Shown in pieces: positions 7,634 through 13,436 of a DNA stretch of 13,495 nucleotides. The notes beneath the pieces were generated by a model. It did no database searches, was not told the origin of the DNA, and saw only the letters and a program-made list of their open reading frames with translations. Origin of the DNA: CAZFCK01 sp964517355 (GTDB lineage: Bacteria > Desulfobacterota > Desulfovibrionia > Desulfovibrionales > Desulfovibrionaceae); the NCBI GenBank assembly GCA_964517355.1, contig CAZFCK010000128.1, forward strand, positions 1-13,495, written 5' to 3'. The position numbers were made by a program, and so were the translations under genes. Every line of letters starts with the position of its first letter. Positions within the stretch are counted from its first letter, which is position 1.

Positions 7634-8429
7634 ACAGCATGCTCACGTGCCCCATTGGCGGCAGGTGGCGTTCTTGCCAGCCAGGGAGCGCGATGCGCAA
7701 GGCCTGGGGGGGCGTGACGAATTCATCCATTGTCGAAAACAAGGATAAACAAGGCACATCAGGAGGAACGTCCTCGGCTTCAATGCGTTTGATGAGGGCT
7801 CCGCGATAGAGTAAGGAACGCGCCAGGCGTCCCAACCCCAAAGCGGCAAGCTTGCTCCCATGATGCGGCGCGCCCAACGTCACTGCCCCTACGACTTCTT
7901 TTCGTCTGTTGCCGATATTCATGTAATGCCGCACGAGCAGACCGCCAAGACTGTGCCCCACGAGTAATAATCCCTGTTCTGGGCATTGCCGCAAGACCTT
8001 GTTTACCCGTTTTTCCAGCATTGCCGCGGCATAAATGAAATCCGTCCCCCAGCTGGAGTAGCTGAAGGCATAGACATTGCTGAATCCGGCCTTCTTGAGC
8101 CGGCGCCGGAAAATCAGCCAGGCCGAGGCGTTATGATAAAGGCCATGCACAAGCAGTATGGGAGGCGGATGCGGCGTATAGGGTTTTACTGGAAACCACA
8201 TTCGCGGCACACATGCCAATATATAGGTAACGCCGACAATAAGTTGAGCCCAAAAGGCCTGGGCCAGGCCTTTTAAAAACAAAAGCAAAGGCGATTTATC
8301 CGTCTGTTCCCGAAACCACTCCAATCCATTGCTATTGATGGTTTCATATAGGAACAAGAGATGCACTACCCCTGTTATCAGGGCCGAAAACATTAACAAC
8401 AAGCTGATAATAATGAGCAGGATTGTCAT
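7566..8429 (-). CDS. Membrane-anchored alpha/beta hydrolase (lipase/esterase-like)
   Basis: The product is a 287-aa alpha/beta-hydrolase. The N-terminus is hydrophobic (residues 1-27), and a second hydrophobic stretch lies at about 50-75, so the catalytic domain is probably tethered to the membrane. Catalytic features are visible: oxyanion LVHG (93-96), nucleophile Ser160 in GHSLGG, Asp235 in STMDEF and His261 in MGHVSM. GAPHHGS (187-192) after the nucleophile is typical of lipase/PGAP1-like relatives. The substrate is unknown; lipids or acyl esters of the envelope are a guess. The start has AAGAG 7 nt upstream. It converges on the glycosylation operon, and its last 22 codons overlap the GT-C gene antisense, leaving no space for separate terminators. 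Confidence 0.88.
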   Translation of the reverse strand: MTILLIIISLLLMFSALITGVVHLLFLYETINSNGLEWFREQTDKSPLLLFLKGLAQAFWAQLIVGVTYILACVPRMWFPVKPYTPHPPPILLVHGLYHNASAWLIFRRRLKKAGFSNVYAFSYSSWGTDFIYAAAMLEKRVNKVLRQCPEQGLLLVGHSLGGLLVRHYMNIGNRRKEVVGAVTLGAPHHGSKLAALGLGRLARSLLYRGALIKRIEAEDVPPDVPCLSLFSTMDEFVTPPQALRIALPGWQERHLPPMGHVSMLFNPQAARETVCFFREALDQSQK

Positions 8430-8713
8430 AACTGACTCTTTACAATTGAATTATTGAAACAATAAGTTGAAATTGCTTTCACTACGTGGTGTTGAAATAT
8501 TACGTTATCCGAGAAAACACTGCTGGTATTGTTGTCGCCATCATAAATGCATACAAGGATAATCCTGGCAGGAGCATCATACTGCATCCCATTGTGTGGG
8601 GCTGAGTCCAACGTGTTGCCCTATTATTTGTTTTACGCTAACCACACCCCATAATACAGGGGGCTCATTTGGGTACGCTCCGGTTGCCCAAGTCTTCAAG
8701 CCATCCGTTGACC
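8430..8713. other. Divergent intergenic region between the hydrolase and csaA; inverted repeat at 8451-8465
   Basis: No gene is supported here. TTATTG and CAATAA, separated by AAA, form a perfect inverted repeat at 8451-8465, 22-36 bp before the hydrolase start, where an operator could sit. TTGGG and CCCAA form a looser inverted repeat near 8669-8691. A TTG-started frame (8611 to 8426, minus strand) ends in an ATGA overlap with the hydrolase start but has no recognisable content. Confidence 0.35.
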
Positions 8714-8742
8714 TGAACAACCAGTCTCCTTTTTTGTATAAT
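8714..8742 (+). promoter_or_regulatory. Sigma-70-type promoter of csaA
   Basis: The -35 element TGAACA (8714-8719) and a perfect -10 TATAAT (8737-8742) are separated by the ideal 17 bp. Transcription should start near 8749, giving a leader of about 74 nt before the csaA GTG. Confidence 0.65.
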
Positions 8743-8767
8743 TATCCATAGATTTTGGAAAGAGGTC

Positions 8768-8808
8768 CGGATAAAACCTTTTTCATGAAAAAATCCGTGT
8801 TGCCGGAT
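8768..8808 (+). promoter_or_regulatory. csaA leader with alternative hairpins
   Basis: CGGAT (8768-8772), ATCCG (8793-8797) and CGGAT (8804-8808) lie within the predicted leader. ATCCG can pair with either CGGAT, so two mutually exclusive hairpins are possible. The upstream one also contains the perfect 14-bp palindrome TTTTTCATGAAAAA (8779-8792). The downstream one ends 3 nt before the AGGAG ribosome-binding site (8812-8816). Regulation of translation is an inference; no known riboswitch class was recognised. Confidence 0.35.
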
Positions 8809-8822
8809 GCCAGGAGAGTATT

Positions 8823-9167
8823 GTGGAACAAACTTTATCGTATGACGAGTTTCAAAAAGTTGAGATGCGTGTGGGCCGCATTGTACGGGCGGAATCCTTC
8901 CCAAAGGCCAGAAAACCCGCTTACAAGCTGTGGATTGATTTAGGGCCGTTGGGAGTTAAGCAATCCAGCGCTCAAGTAACCGATTTCTATACACCGGAGG
9001 GATTGGAGGGACGACTGGTCGTGGCCGTGACCAATTTCTCTCCGCGCAATATTGCCGGATTTTTATCGGAAGTGCTTGTGTTGGGTGTCGATGGAGCGGA
9101 ACAAACACCCGGCGTTGTGCTGTTACAGCCTGAAAGGGATGTTCCTTTGGGAAAACGCATCTACTAG
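8823..9167 (+). CDS. csaA: CsaA, tRNA-binding-domain protein/chaperone
   Basis: This 114-aa protein consists of a single tRNA-binding OB-fold domain (PF01588 type). CsaA of Bacillus subtilis is described as a small homodimeric chaperone linked to protein export and able to bind tRNA. The family pattern runs end to end: EMRVGRIVRAE near the start, KQSSAQVTDFY in the middle, and AVTNFSPRNIAGFLSEVLVLG followed by VVLLQP near the end. Length is normal. The start is GTG at 8823, supported by AGGAG 6 nt upstream. It is a single-gene unit with its own promoter. It is followed by the structured repeats at 9192-9398, which may also stop its transcript. Confidence 0.93.
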   Translation: MEQTLSYDEFQKVEMRVGRIVRAESFPKARKPAYKLWIDLGPLGVKQSSAQVTDFYTPEGLEGRLVVAVTNFSPRNIAGFLSEVLVLGVDGAEQTPGVVLLQPERDVPLGKRIY

Positions 9168-9191
9168 GTCAAAATAATACGACTTTCGGAC

Positions 9192-9318
9192 TAGAGCATT
9201 TAAACTTTGAAAAAGTTGAAAGGCTCTGCAAAGATTTGCTTGCAAATCTTTGCTGCGAAATGATTGTAGGCGGGCTTTGCCCGCCGTTAAGTGATCATTT
9301 CAAGCGTTAACTGCTCTA
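9192..9318. repeat. 127-nt multi-branched palindromic element (variant of the AGAGCAT family)
   Basis: The outer 12-nt arms TAGAGCATTTAA (9192-9203) and TTAACTGCTCTA (9307-9318) pair with one mismatch. Inside are three hairpins. The first is a 35-nt unit (9193-9227) of AGAGC/GCTCT, TTT/AAA and AACTT/AAGTT around TGAAA. The second is a perfect 12-bp stem GCAAAGATTTGC/GCAAATCTTTGC with a TT loop (9228-9253). The third is AAATGAT/ATCATTT (9258-9264/9294-9300) enclosing GGCGGGC/GCCCGCC (9269-9285). The right end, TTTCAAGCGT then TGCTCTAA, matches the right half of the repeat at 19-70. It has no coding capacity. Confidence 0.8.
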
Positions 9319-9324
9319 AAAGAC

Positions 9325-9398
9325 AAAAAAGTCGCGGGCTTTCGCGCCCGCACGACGACCAGGGGAGGCCCCTGGACGCCGGTAAAGCGACCTTTTTT
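9325..9398. repeat. 74-nt three-way-junction inverted-repeat module
   Basis: The outer stem pairs AAAAAAGTCGC (9325-9335) with GCGACCTTTTTT (9387-9398), leaving one bulged C. It encloses two perfect hairpins, GCGGGC/GCCCGC (9334-9339/9346-9351) and CCAGGGG/CCCCTGG. A T-run ends the plus strand and an A-run begins it, so it could terminate transcription in both directions, including csaA read-through. It lies 6 nt from the 127-nt element. Confidence 0.7.
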
Positions 9399-9572
9399 AT
9401 ACTTAATTTTTAAACAAATACATTATGAAATGAGAGCGCGAGAGGGTAAGCCCTCCCTAAACTTCAGAATTTTGCGAAGTTACAATTCGTCATTTTGACT
9501 GTTGATGCTTTTTATGGAGTGGCTTCACAACAGCGGTTTTCCCCTCCGGTCTGGGAAAGCCCCCGTGAATTT
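9399..9572. other. Gene-free stretch with a partial terminator-like copy
   Basis: No gene is seen. GCGCGAGAG at 9436-9444, followed by GGTAAGCCC, resembles one arm of the hairpin at 9851-9900 and may be a decayed copy. AACTTC and GAAGTT (9460-9465/9476-9481) form a 6-bp inverted repeat with a 10-bp spacer. Confidence 0.35.
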
Positions 9573-9610
9573 CATAAAAAAAAGGGTTCCAGCATTAAAC
9601 CGGAACCCTT
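9573..9610 (-). terminator. Rho-independent terminator of the tRNA gene
   Basis: On the minus strand AAGGGTTCC and GGAACCCTT form a perfect 9-bp stem (9602-9610/9582-9590). Further CCGGT/GCTGG pairing extends it inward, and a run of about seven T follows. It lies 8 nt downstream of the tRNA 3' end. Confidence 0.85.
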
Positions 9611-9618
9611 ATTGTTTT

Positions 9619-9695
9619 TGGTAGCGAGGGAGGGAATTGAACCCCCGACACTGCGGATATGAGCCGCATGCTCTAACCGACTGAGCTACCTCGCC
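9619..9695 (-). tRNA. tRNA-Met (anticodon CAU)
   Basis: The 77-nt tRNA folds fully. The acceptor is GGCGAGG with CCTCGCT, the D stem GCTC/GAGC, the anticodon stem TGCGG/CCGCA around CTCATAT with anticodon CAT, and the T arm GGGGG/CCCTC with loop TTCAATT. Discriminator A73 and CCA are encoded. G2-C71 and C3-G70 fit elongator tRNA-Met. Position 1-72 is a G-U pair, not the C-A mismatch of an initiator. A lysidine-modified tRNA-Ile reading AUA also has a CAU anticodon and cannot be fully excluded by reading alone. It is a single gene with its own promoter and terminator. Confidence 0.95.
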
Positions 9696-9731
9696 TTAGC
9701 TAAACGGAAATAACCCGTTGCAAAGATCGTC

Positions 9732-9760
9732 ACTTTATGTAGTTCTTCTGAAAAAGGCAA
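9732..9760 (-). promoter_or_regulatory. Promoter of the tRNA gene
   Basis: On the minus strand TTGCCT (9760-9755) and TAAAGT (9737-9732) are separated by 17 bp. Transcription would start about 30 nt before the mature tRNA 5' end, a normal short leader. Confidence 0.5.
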
Positions 9761-9764
9761 GATA

Positions 9765-9787
9765 TTTTTTTCATGTCATGAAAAAAA
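9765..9787. promoter_or_regulatory. Perfect 11-bp inverted repeat upstream of the tRNA promoter
   Basis: TTTTTTTCATG and CATGAAAAAAA are separated by a single T. The palindrome lies 4 bp upstream of the proposed -35 element, where an activator site or A/T-rich UP element would sit. A similar T-tract/CATG/A-tract palindrome occurs in the csaA leader at 8779-8792. Confidence 0.5.
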
Positions 9788-9850
9788 ACATGCTGTTGAT
9801 TGGCACACGTACTATCCTGATTTATCGAAATTATGAAGTTTATGAAGGGC

Positions 9851-9906
9851 AAAGCGCGAGAGAGGAAACCCTTTTCAAAGGGTTTCCCCTCTCGCGCTTT
9901 CTTTTT
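9851..9906. terminator. Long bidirectional terminator-like hairpin downstream of uppP
   Basis: AAAGCGCGAGAG (9851-9862) pairs with CTCTCGCGCTTT (9889-9900). The stem continues inward through AGGAAACCCTT, with one bulged C, to a TTC loop. On the plus strand CTTTTT follows, while on the minus strand the T-run is short. By position it ends the uppP transcript and also blocks plus-strand read-through. Confidence 0.75.
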
Positions 9907-9938
9907 ATAACGACCTCAAGAAACACGGCCTAAGGAAC

Positions 9939-10739
9939 TCATCCATTCCATACAAACAGTATGATGACGGCCAGGGCCAGCCTGTACCAGGCAAAGGGGC
10001 GCAACGTACAACGACCCAGCAAGTGAATAAAGCCTTTCACCGCGATCCAAGCTGCGATAAAAGAGACGACAAAACCCATTGCGAAAAAAGGAATATCCGA
10101 ACTGTTCAAAAAATCCAAACTCTTGAGGAGATCATATCCCGTGGCCGCAAACATGATGGGCACGGCTGCGATAAAAGAATATTCCGCCGCCAGCTTCCGT
10201 TGGGCGCCGAGCACCATGCCGCCCATGATCGTGGCGGCTGCGCGTGAAAATCCCGGCCAGAGCGACAAACATTGGAATATGCCGATGCCAAGAGCCAGGC
10301 CGGCGTGCATTTGGTCCAGCCCCCGGTAGCGCTCACGGCGGGGCAGAGCTTCCACCAGAAAGATGGCCAAAGCTCCCACTCCAAGGGCCCAGGCTACAGG
10401 GGTTGGGGCAAAAAGGTATTCCTTGATGGCGTCGCGGGCGATAAGTCCCACAATGCTGGCCGGAAGGCAGGTGAGGAACAGAAACCACAATCCGCGTAGA
10501 CCGGAAAACGGGTGCTCTGGATTCTGCGGCTGGAAGAGCCAGAGAAAACGTTGTTTGTAGATCACCACCACGGCGAGGATTGCGCCAAGCTGGATCACAA
10601 CCTCGAAGGTTTCGGCGCGGGGGCCTGTGATGCCCATAAGATGGCCGGTGATAATGAGGTGCCCCGTGGAAGAAATGGGCAGGAATTCCGTAAGCCCTTC
10701 AACGATCCCGAAAATAAGGGCGGCGAAAAGTTCTGACAT
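9939..10739 (-). CDS. uppP: Undecaprenyl-diphosphate phosphatase UppP (BacA)
   Basis: This 266-aa polytopic inner-membrane enzyme removes a phosphate from undecaprenyl diphosphate, returning the lipid carrier for peptidoglycan, O-antigen and related pathways; extra copies give bacitracin tolerance. The catalytic region EGLTEFLPISSTGH (14-27) has Glu14, Glu18, Ser24 and His27. The second motif, PGFSRAAAT (162-170), keeps the key Arg166 but has AA where the common form is SG. Length is normal and about eight hydrophobic segments are visible. AAAGG about 7 nt upstream supports the ATG. The gene is divergent from the lptF/lptG operon and followed by a strong hairpin at 9851-9906. Confidence 0.95.
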   Translation of the reverse strand: MSELFAALIFGIVEGLTEFLPISSTGHLIITGHLMGITGPRAETFEVVIQLGAILAVVVIYKQRFLWLFQPQNPEHPFSGLRGLWFLFLTCLPASIVGLIARDAIKEYLFAPTPVAWALGVGALAIFLVEALPRRERYRGLDQMHAGLALGIGIFQCLSLWPGFSRAAATIMGGMVLGAQRKLAAEYSFIAAVPIMFAATGYDLLKSLDFLNSSDIPFFAMGFVVSFIAAWIAVKGFIHLLGRCTLRPFAWYRLALAVIILFVWNG

Positions 10740-10821
10740 ATCTAAGCCTTTACTGAGTTGCTGCGCATATGGTTTGGATTATTCCCAGGCAAAATGCGCT
10801 TTTAAGCCAGAGTGCCGCACG

Positions 10822-10849
10822 TTGCAAGTCCAAGGGGTTATGGTGTAAA
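10822..10849 (+). promoter_or_regulatory. Possible promoter of the lptF/lptG operon
   Basis: TTGCAA (10822-10827) and TGTAAA (10844-10849) are separated by 16 bp, 48 bp before the first gene. It is an acceptable but not strong match, supported mainly by its position in the divergent gap. Confidence 0.35.
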
Positions 10850-10896
10850 GCCGCCACAAAACAACCGGCCCAGCCGCGGCCAAAGGAGCAGGAGTC

Positions 10897-11091
10897 ATGA
10901 CCACCATTATGCCGGATGACGAACTTATGCGTAAGGCTGTGCGCTATATCGACGCACTGCTGCAGGAGGGGCAGGAGCCCCTTGGCAAAGTGCTGGAGCA
11001 GGCTGCCGTGCGATTCAACCTGGGGCCGGCGGCTTGTGAATACCTGGCGTCACTTTTTGCCGGACGGCAAAACAATAACAACCAAAGCTGA
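10897..11091 (+). CDS. Small hypothetical protein upstream of lptF
   Basis: This 64-aa protein has no family I recognise. It is mostly predicted helix, with one amphipathic stretch from about residue 7 to 51 (DDELMRKAVRYIDALLQEG through EYLASLFAG) and a polar tail ending in NNNNQS. It has no signal peptide, membrane segment or cysteine pair; Cys47 is the only cysteine. The ATG is well supported by an AGGAGCAGGAG ribosome-binding site immediately upstream. Its stop lies 9 nt before the lptF GTG, so it is very likely co-transcribed with lptF/lptG. The fold may be a small helical bundle. A link to LPS export or its control is suggested only by position. Confidence 0.75.
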   Translation: MTTIMPDDELMRKAVRYIDALLQEGQEPLGKVLEQAAVRFNLGPAACEYLASLFAGRQNNNNQS

Positions 11092-11100
11092 CGCAGATTC

Positions 11101-12267
11101 GTGAAACTTCTTCATAAGCGCGTTTTCAGCGAGATGGCTGTCCTCTTTTGCCTGTGTCTCGCCTCGTTGCTCTCTCTTGTACTTGTAGGGCGCATGTTGC
11201 AATTGCGCGAGCTGATCATGTCCTTAGGGCTGAATATCGGCGATGTGCTTTTGCTTTTTGTTTACTTGAGTCCCTTTTTCATGCTGCTCATTATCCCGGT
11301 CACATGTATGCTCGCTGTTTTTTTAACCTTTTTGCGAATGAGCTCGGATAATGAGCTGTTGGCCCTGAAGTCCGGAGGAATAAGCCTTTATCGTTTGCTT
11401 CCCGCCACGCTCGCCTTTTGTATAGTGTGCGCTTTGCTTACACTTTTTACATCTCTCTATGGTCTATCCTGGGGCATGCTGCATTTTCGGAATACCCTTG
11501 TGGACTATGCCAAAACCAAGACGCAACTCATGTTGCAACCTGGTGTGTTCAATCAGGACTTTTCCAAACTTATGGTGTATGCGCGCACCGTTGATTTGCA
11601 TCATGGATTGCTGGAAAATATCATTGTCGAGGATCGCAGCCGTGAAGCCGCCACGGTGACGATACTAGCCCCTCTGGGATTGATCAAAAGCGTGCCCGGA
11701 AAGGGGCAGATCATCATCGCCTTGCAAGATGGCCGCATCTATCAGCAAGAGGGTGAAAGCATTAGTGTATTGCGCTTCGACAACTATCAGGTGCGTCTCG
11801 ATTTGACCACGGTACTTGATGATTTCGACATAGATGAGCAAAAACCCAAAGAGATGTCCTGGAAGCGCTTGCGCGCGCTGCACAGTGATCCGCAGACGCG
11901 CAACACACACGATGAGAACTATTACCGGAAATTGTCCGTGGAATTGCATAAACGCTGGGTTTTTCCCACTGCTTGTCTTGTCTTGGGTCTGTTCGCGCTG
12001 CCCCTGGCGTGCGCCTTTGAGGGGTTGCGGCGACAATGGGGGTTCTTTCTCGCGCTCGGTTTTTTCCTGTTTTATTACACATTGCTTTCCTTGGGGCTGA
12101 GTCTTGGGGAAACAGGTTCCGTGCCTCCTTCTGTGGGTCTCTGGCTGCCGAATATTCTTTTTCTCGGATTGACCGGCTGGGGGATACGATTCATGGCCGA
12201 AGAGCGCCGAATCAATGTCCTTGAATGGTTGCGCCATTTGCGCCTGTGGCAAAGGTTGCAGCCATGA
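11101..12267 (+). CDS. lptF: LPS export permease LptF
   Basis: This 388-aa YjgP/YjgQ-family protein forms, with LptG and two LptB ATPases, the inner-membrane transporter that extracts LPS and passes it to LptC/LptA. Three N-terminal membrane segments (about 12-30, 52-76 and 99-120) are followed by a periplasmic beta-rich domain (about 125-270) and three C-terminal segments (about 288-372). The cytoplasmic coupling loop reads RMSSDNELLALKSGG (79-93), a family hallmark. The start is GTG with only a weak ribosome-binding site, so translation may be coupled to the small gene 9 nt upstream. It overlaps lptG by 4 nt. I assign it as LptF because it comes first in the usual lptF-lptG order. Confidence 0.92.
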   Translation: MKLLHKRVFSEMAVLFCLCLASLLSLVLVGRMLQLRELIMSLGLNIGDVLLLFVYLSPFFMLLIIPVTCMLAVFLTFLRMSSDNELLALKSGGISLYRLLPATLAFCIVCALLTLFTSLYGLSWGMLHFRNTLVDYAKTKTQLMLQPGVFNQDFSKLMVYARTVDLHHGLLENIIVEDRSREAATVTILAPLGLIKSVPGKGQIIIALQDGRIYQQEGESISVLRFDNYQVRLDLTTVLDDFDIDEQKPKEMSWKRLRALHSDPQTRNTHDENYYRKLSVELHKRWVFPTACLVLGLFALPLACAFEGLRRQWGFFLALGFFLFYYTLLSLGLSLGETGSVPPSVGLWLPNILFLGLTGWGIRFMAEERRINVLEWLRHLRLWQRLQP

Positions 12268-13340
12268 CCGTGCTCCACAGGTATCTGTTGCGCCAAAATC
12301 TGGTGCTGCTTGTGTCCTGCCTGGGCGTGGGGATGGGCGTCTATATTCTTGCCGATCTTTTTGACCGGTTGGATGATTTCCTGGAAGCCGGACTGGGTAT
12401 TCGAATCATTGTGACGTACTTTTGCGTCAAACTGCCGCTCATCGTGTCGCAGATTCTGCCGGCAGCGCTTTTGCTTTCGCTGTTGCTGCAAATGGGGGTG
12501 ATGCAGAAAAACCGTGAACTTCTGGCCTTGCAGGCCGGGGGGGTGCCTTTTCTGAGGTTGGCCCGTTTTGTCTGTTTTTATTGCCTGATGCTGTGCTTTG
12601 TCCAACTTGCCTTTTCCCAACTCGTGGGGGTGTATGGGGAGCGGGAGGCAGGAAGGATTTGGAAAGAGGATGTGCGGAAAACACAAATGGACAGGCGCGT
12701 CCTTTATAATGTCTGGTTCAAGGAAGGCAACAATGTGGTCAAACTGGACCAGACAACACCGGCACGGCAGACCGGTGAAGGCATTACCGTTTATGTGTTG
12801 ACTGAAGGGCGCATGGAGTGGGAGAAAATTATTCGTGCAGCTTCGTTCATAGGCAGTAAAAAAGGCTGGACGTTACACGGCGTGGAGGTTCTTGATCCTG
12901 CAGGTTTTGTCATCGAACAGATGGAATCGCTGGAATTGCCTCTGACGCAGAATCTCACGGCTTTTGTCGCCATAGACCCGCAACGCGATCCCACGCAGCT
13001 GCCCATATGGCAATTGGGGCATGTTATTCAGGAGTTGGGCGCTTCCGGCTCAAATGTGGAAGGATTGCGCACAGTTTGGCATATGAAGATTTCCTATGCG
13101 TTTTCACTGGCGGTTATGGGGTTGATAGCGCTGACCTTGGTGAGCATGTTCGATAACCTGTACCTCAACATCATCATTGGGCTCGTGCTCACGTTTGCGT
13201 ATTACGGCCTGACCATGGTTTTTGTGAGTATGGGCCAAAAAGGCTTTCTTCCTCCGTTTTTGGCGGCGTGGGCTGGTAACTTCTTTTTCAGCGGGTTATG
13301 TATCCTGCATTTGGCCTGGCATACACGGCAGCGGGGGTGA
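12264..13340 (+). CDS. lptG: LPS export permease LptG
   Basis: This 358-aa second YjgP/YjgQ subunit pairs with LptF in the LptB2FG transporter. The architecture matches: N-terminal membrane segments (about 12-30, 48-76 and 100-118), a periplasmic domain (about 120-270) and three C-terminal segments (about 275-355). The coupling motif is NRELLALQAGG (83-93). The ATG at 12264 is chosen over an upstream GTG (12225) because MTVLHRYLLRQ is the typical LptG N-terminus and because the ATG overlaps the lptF TGA as ATGA, a classic translational-coupling arrangement. AAAGG lies 9 nt upstream. This is the last gene of the operon; hairpins follow at 13390 and 13437. Confidence 0.92.
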   Translation: MTVLHRYLLRQNLVLLVSCLGVGMGVYILADLFDRLDDFLEAGLGIRIIVTYFCVKLPLIVSQILPAALLLSLLLQMGVMQKNRELLALQAGGVPFLRLARFVCFYCLMLCFVQLAFSQLVGVYGEREAGRIWKEDVRKTQMDRRVLYNVWFKEGNNVVKLDQTTPARQTGEGITVYVLTEGRMEWEKIIRAASFIGSKKGWTLHGVEVLDPAGFVIEQMESLELPLTQNLTAFVAIDPQRDPTQLPIWQLGHVIQELGASGSNVEGLRTVWHMKISYAFSLAVMGLIALTLVSMFDNLYLNIIIGLVLTFAYYGLTMVFVSMGQKGFLPPFLAAWAGNFFFSGLCILHLAWHTRQRG

Positions 13341-13389
13341 TTTTATCGTTATTCGGGAACCCGTTGAGCAAACACAAAGGAATTACAGG

Positions 13390-13415
13390 GGGAGAACCTG
13401 GTCAAGGATTCTCCC
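13390..13415 (+). terminator. Hairpin downstream of lptG
   Basis: GGGAGAA and TTCTCCC form a perfect 7-bp stem with a 12-nt loop, 50 nt after the lptG stop. No T-run follows, so it is a weak or factor-dependent terminator candidate. Confidence 0.4.
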
Positions 13416-13436
13416 ATCCCTGATAACCGTTGAAGA

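Noticed and set aside
8426..8611. 61-codon minus-strand frame ending in an ATGA overlap with the hydrolase start
   Set aside because: It starts with TTG, has no clear ribosome-binding site and shows no domain-like content; the overlap is probably chance.
9619..9695. tRNA 3' end as an integration (att) site
   Set aside because: No second copy of the tRNA 3' end and no integrase gene are present in the window.
9718..9933. 71-codon plus-strand frame between the tRNA and uppP
   Set aside because: It runs through the tRNA promoter, the T/A palindrome and the long terminator hairpin, which explain the sequence better.
11665..12686. Long minus-strand frames (195 and 203 codons) within lptF and lptG
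   Set aside because: They are antisense shadows of two clear conserved genes and have low-complexity, proline- and glutamine-rich products.
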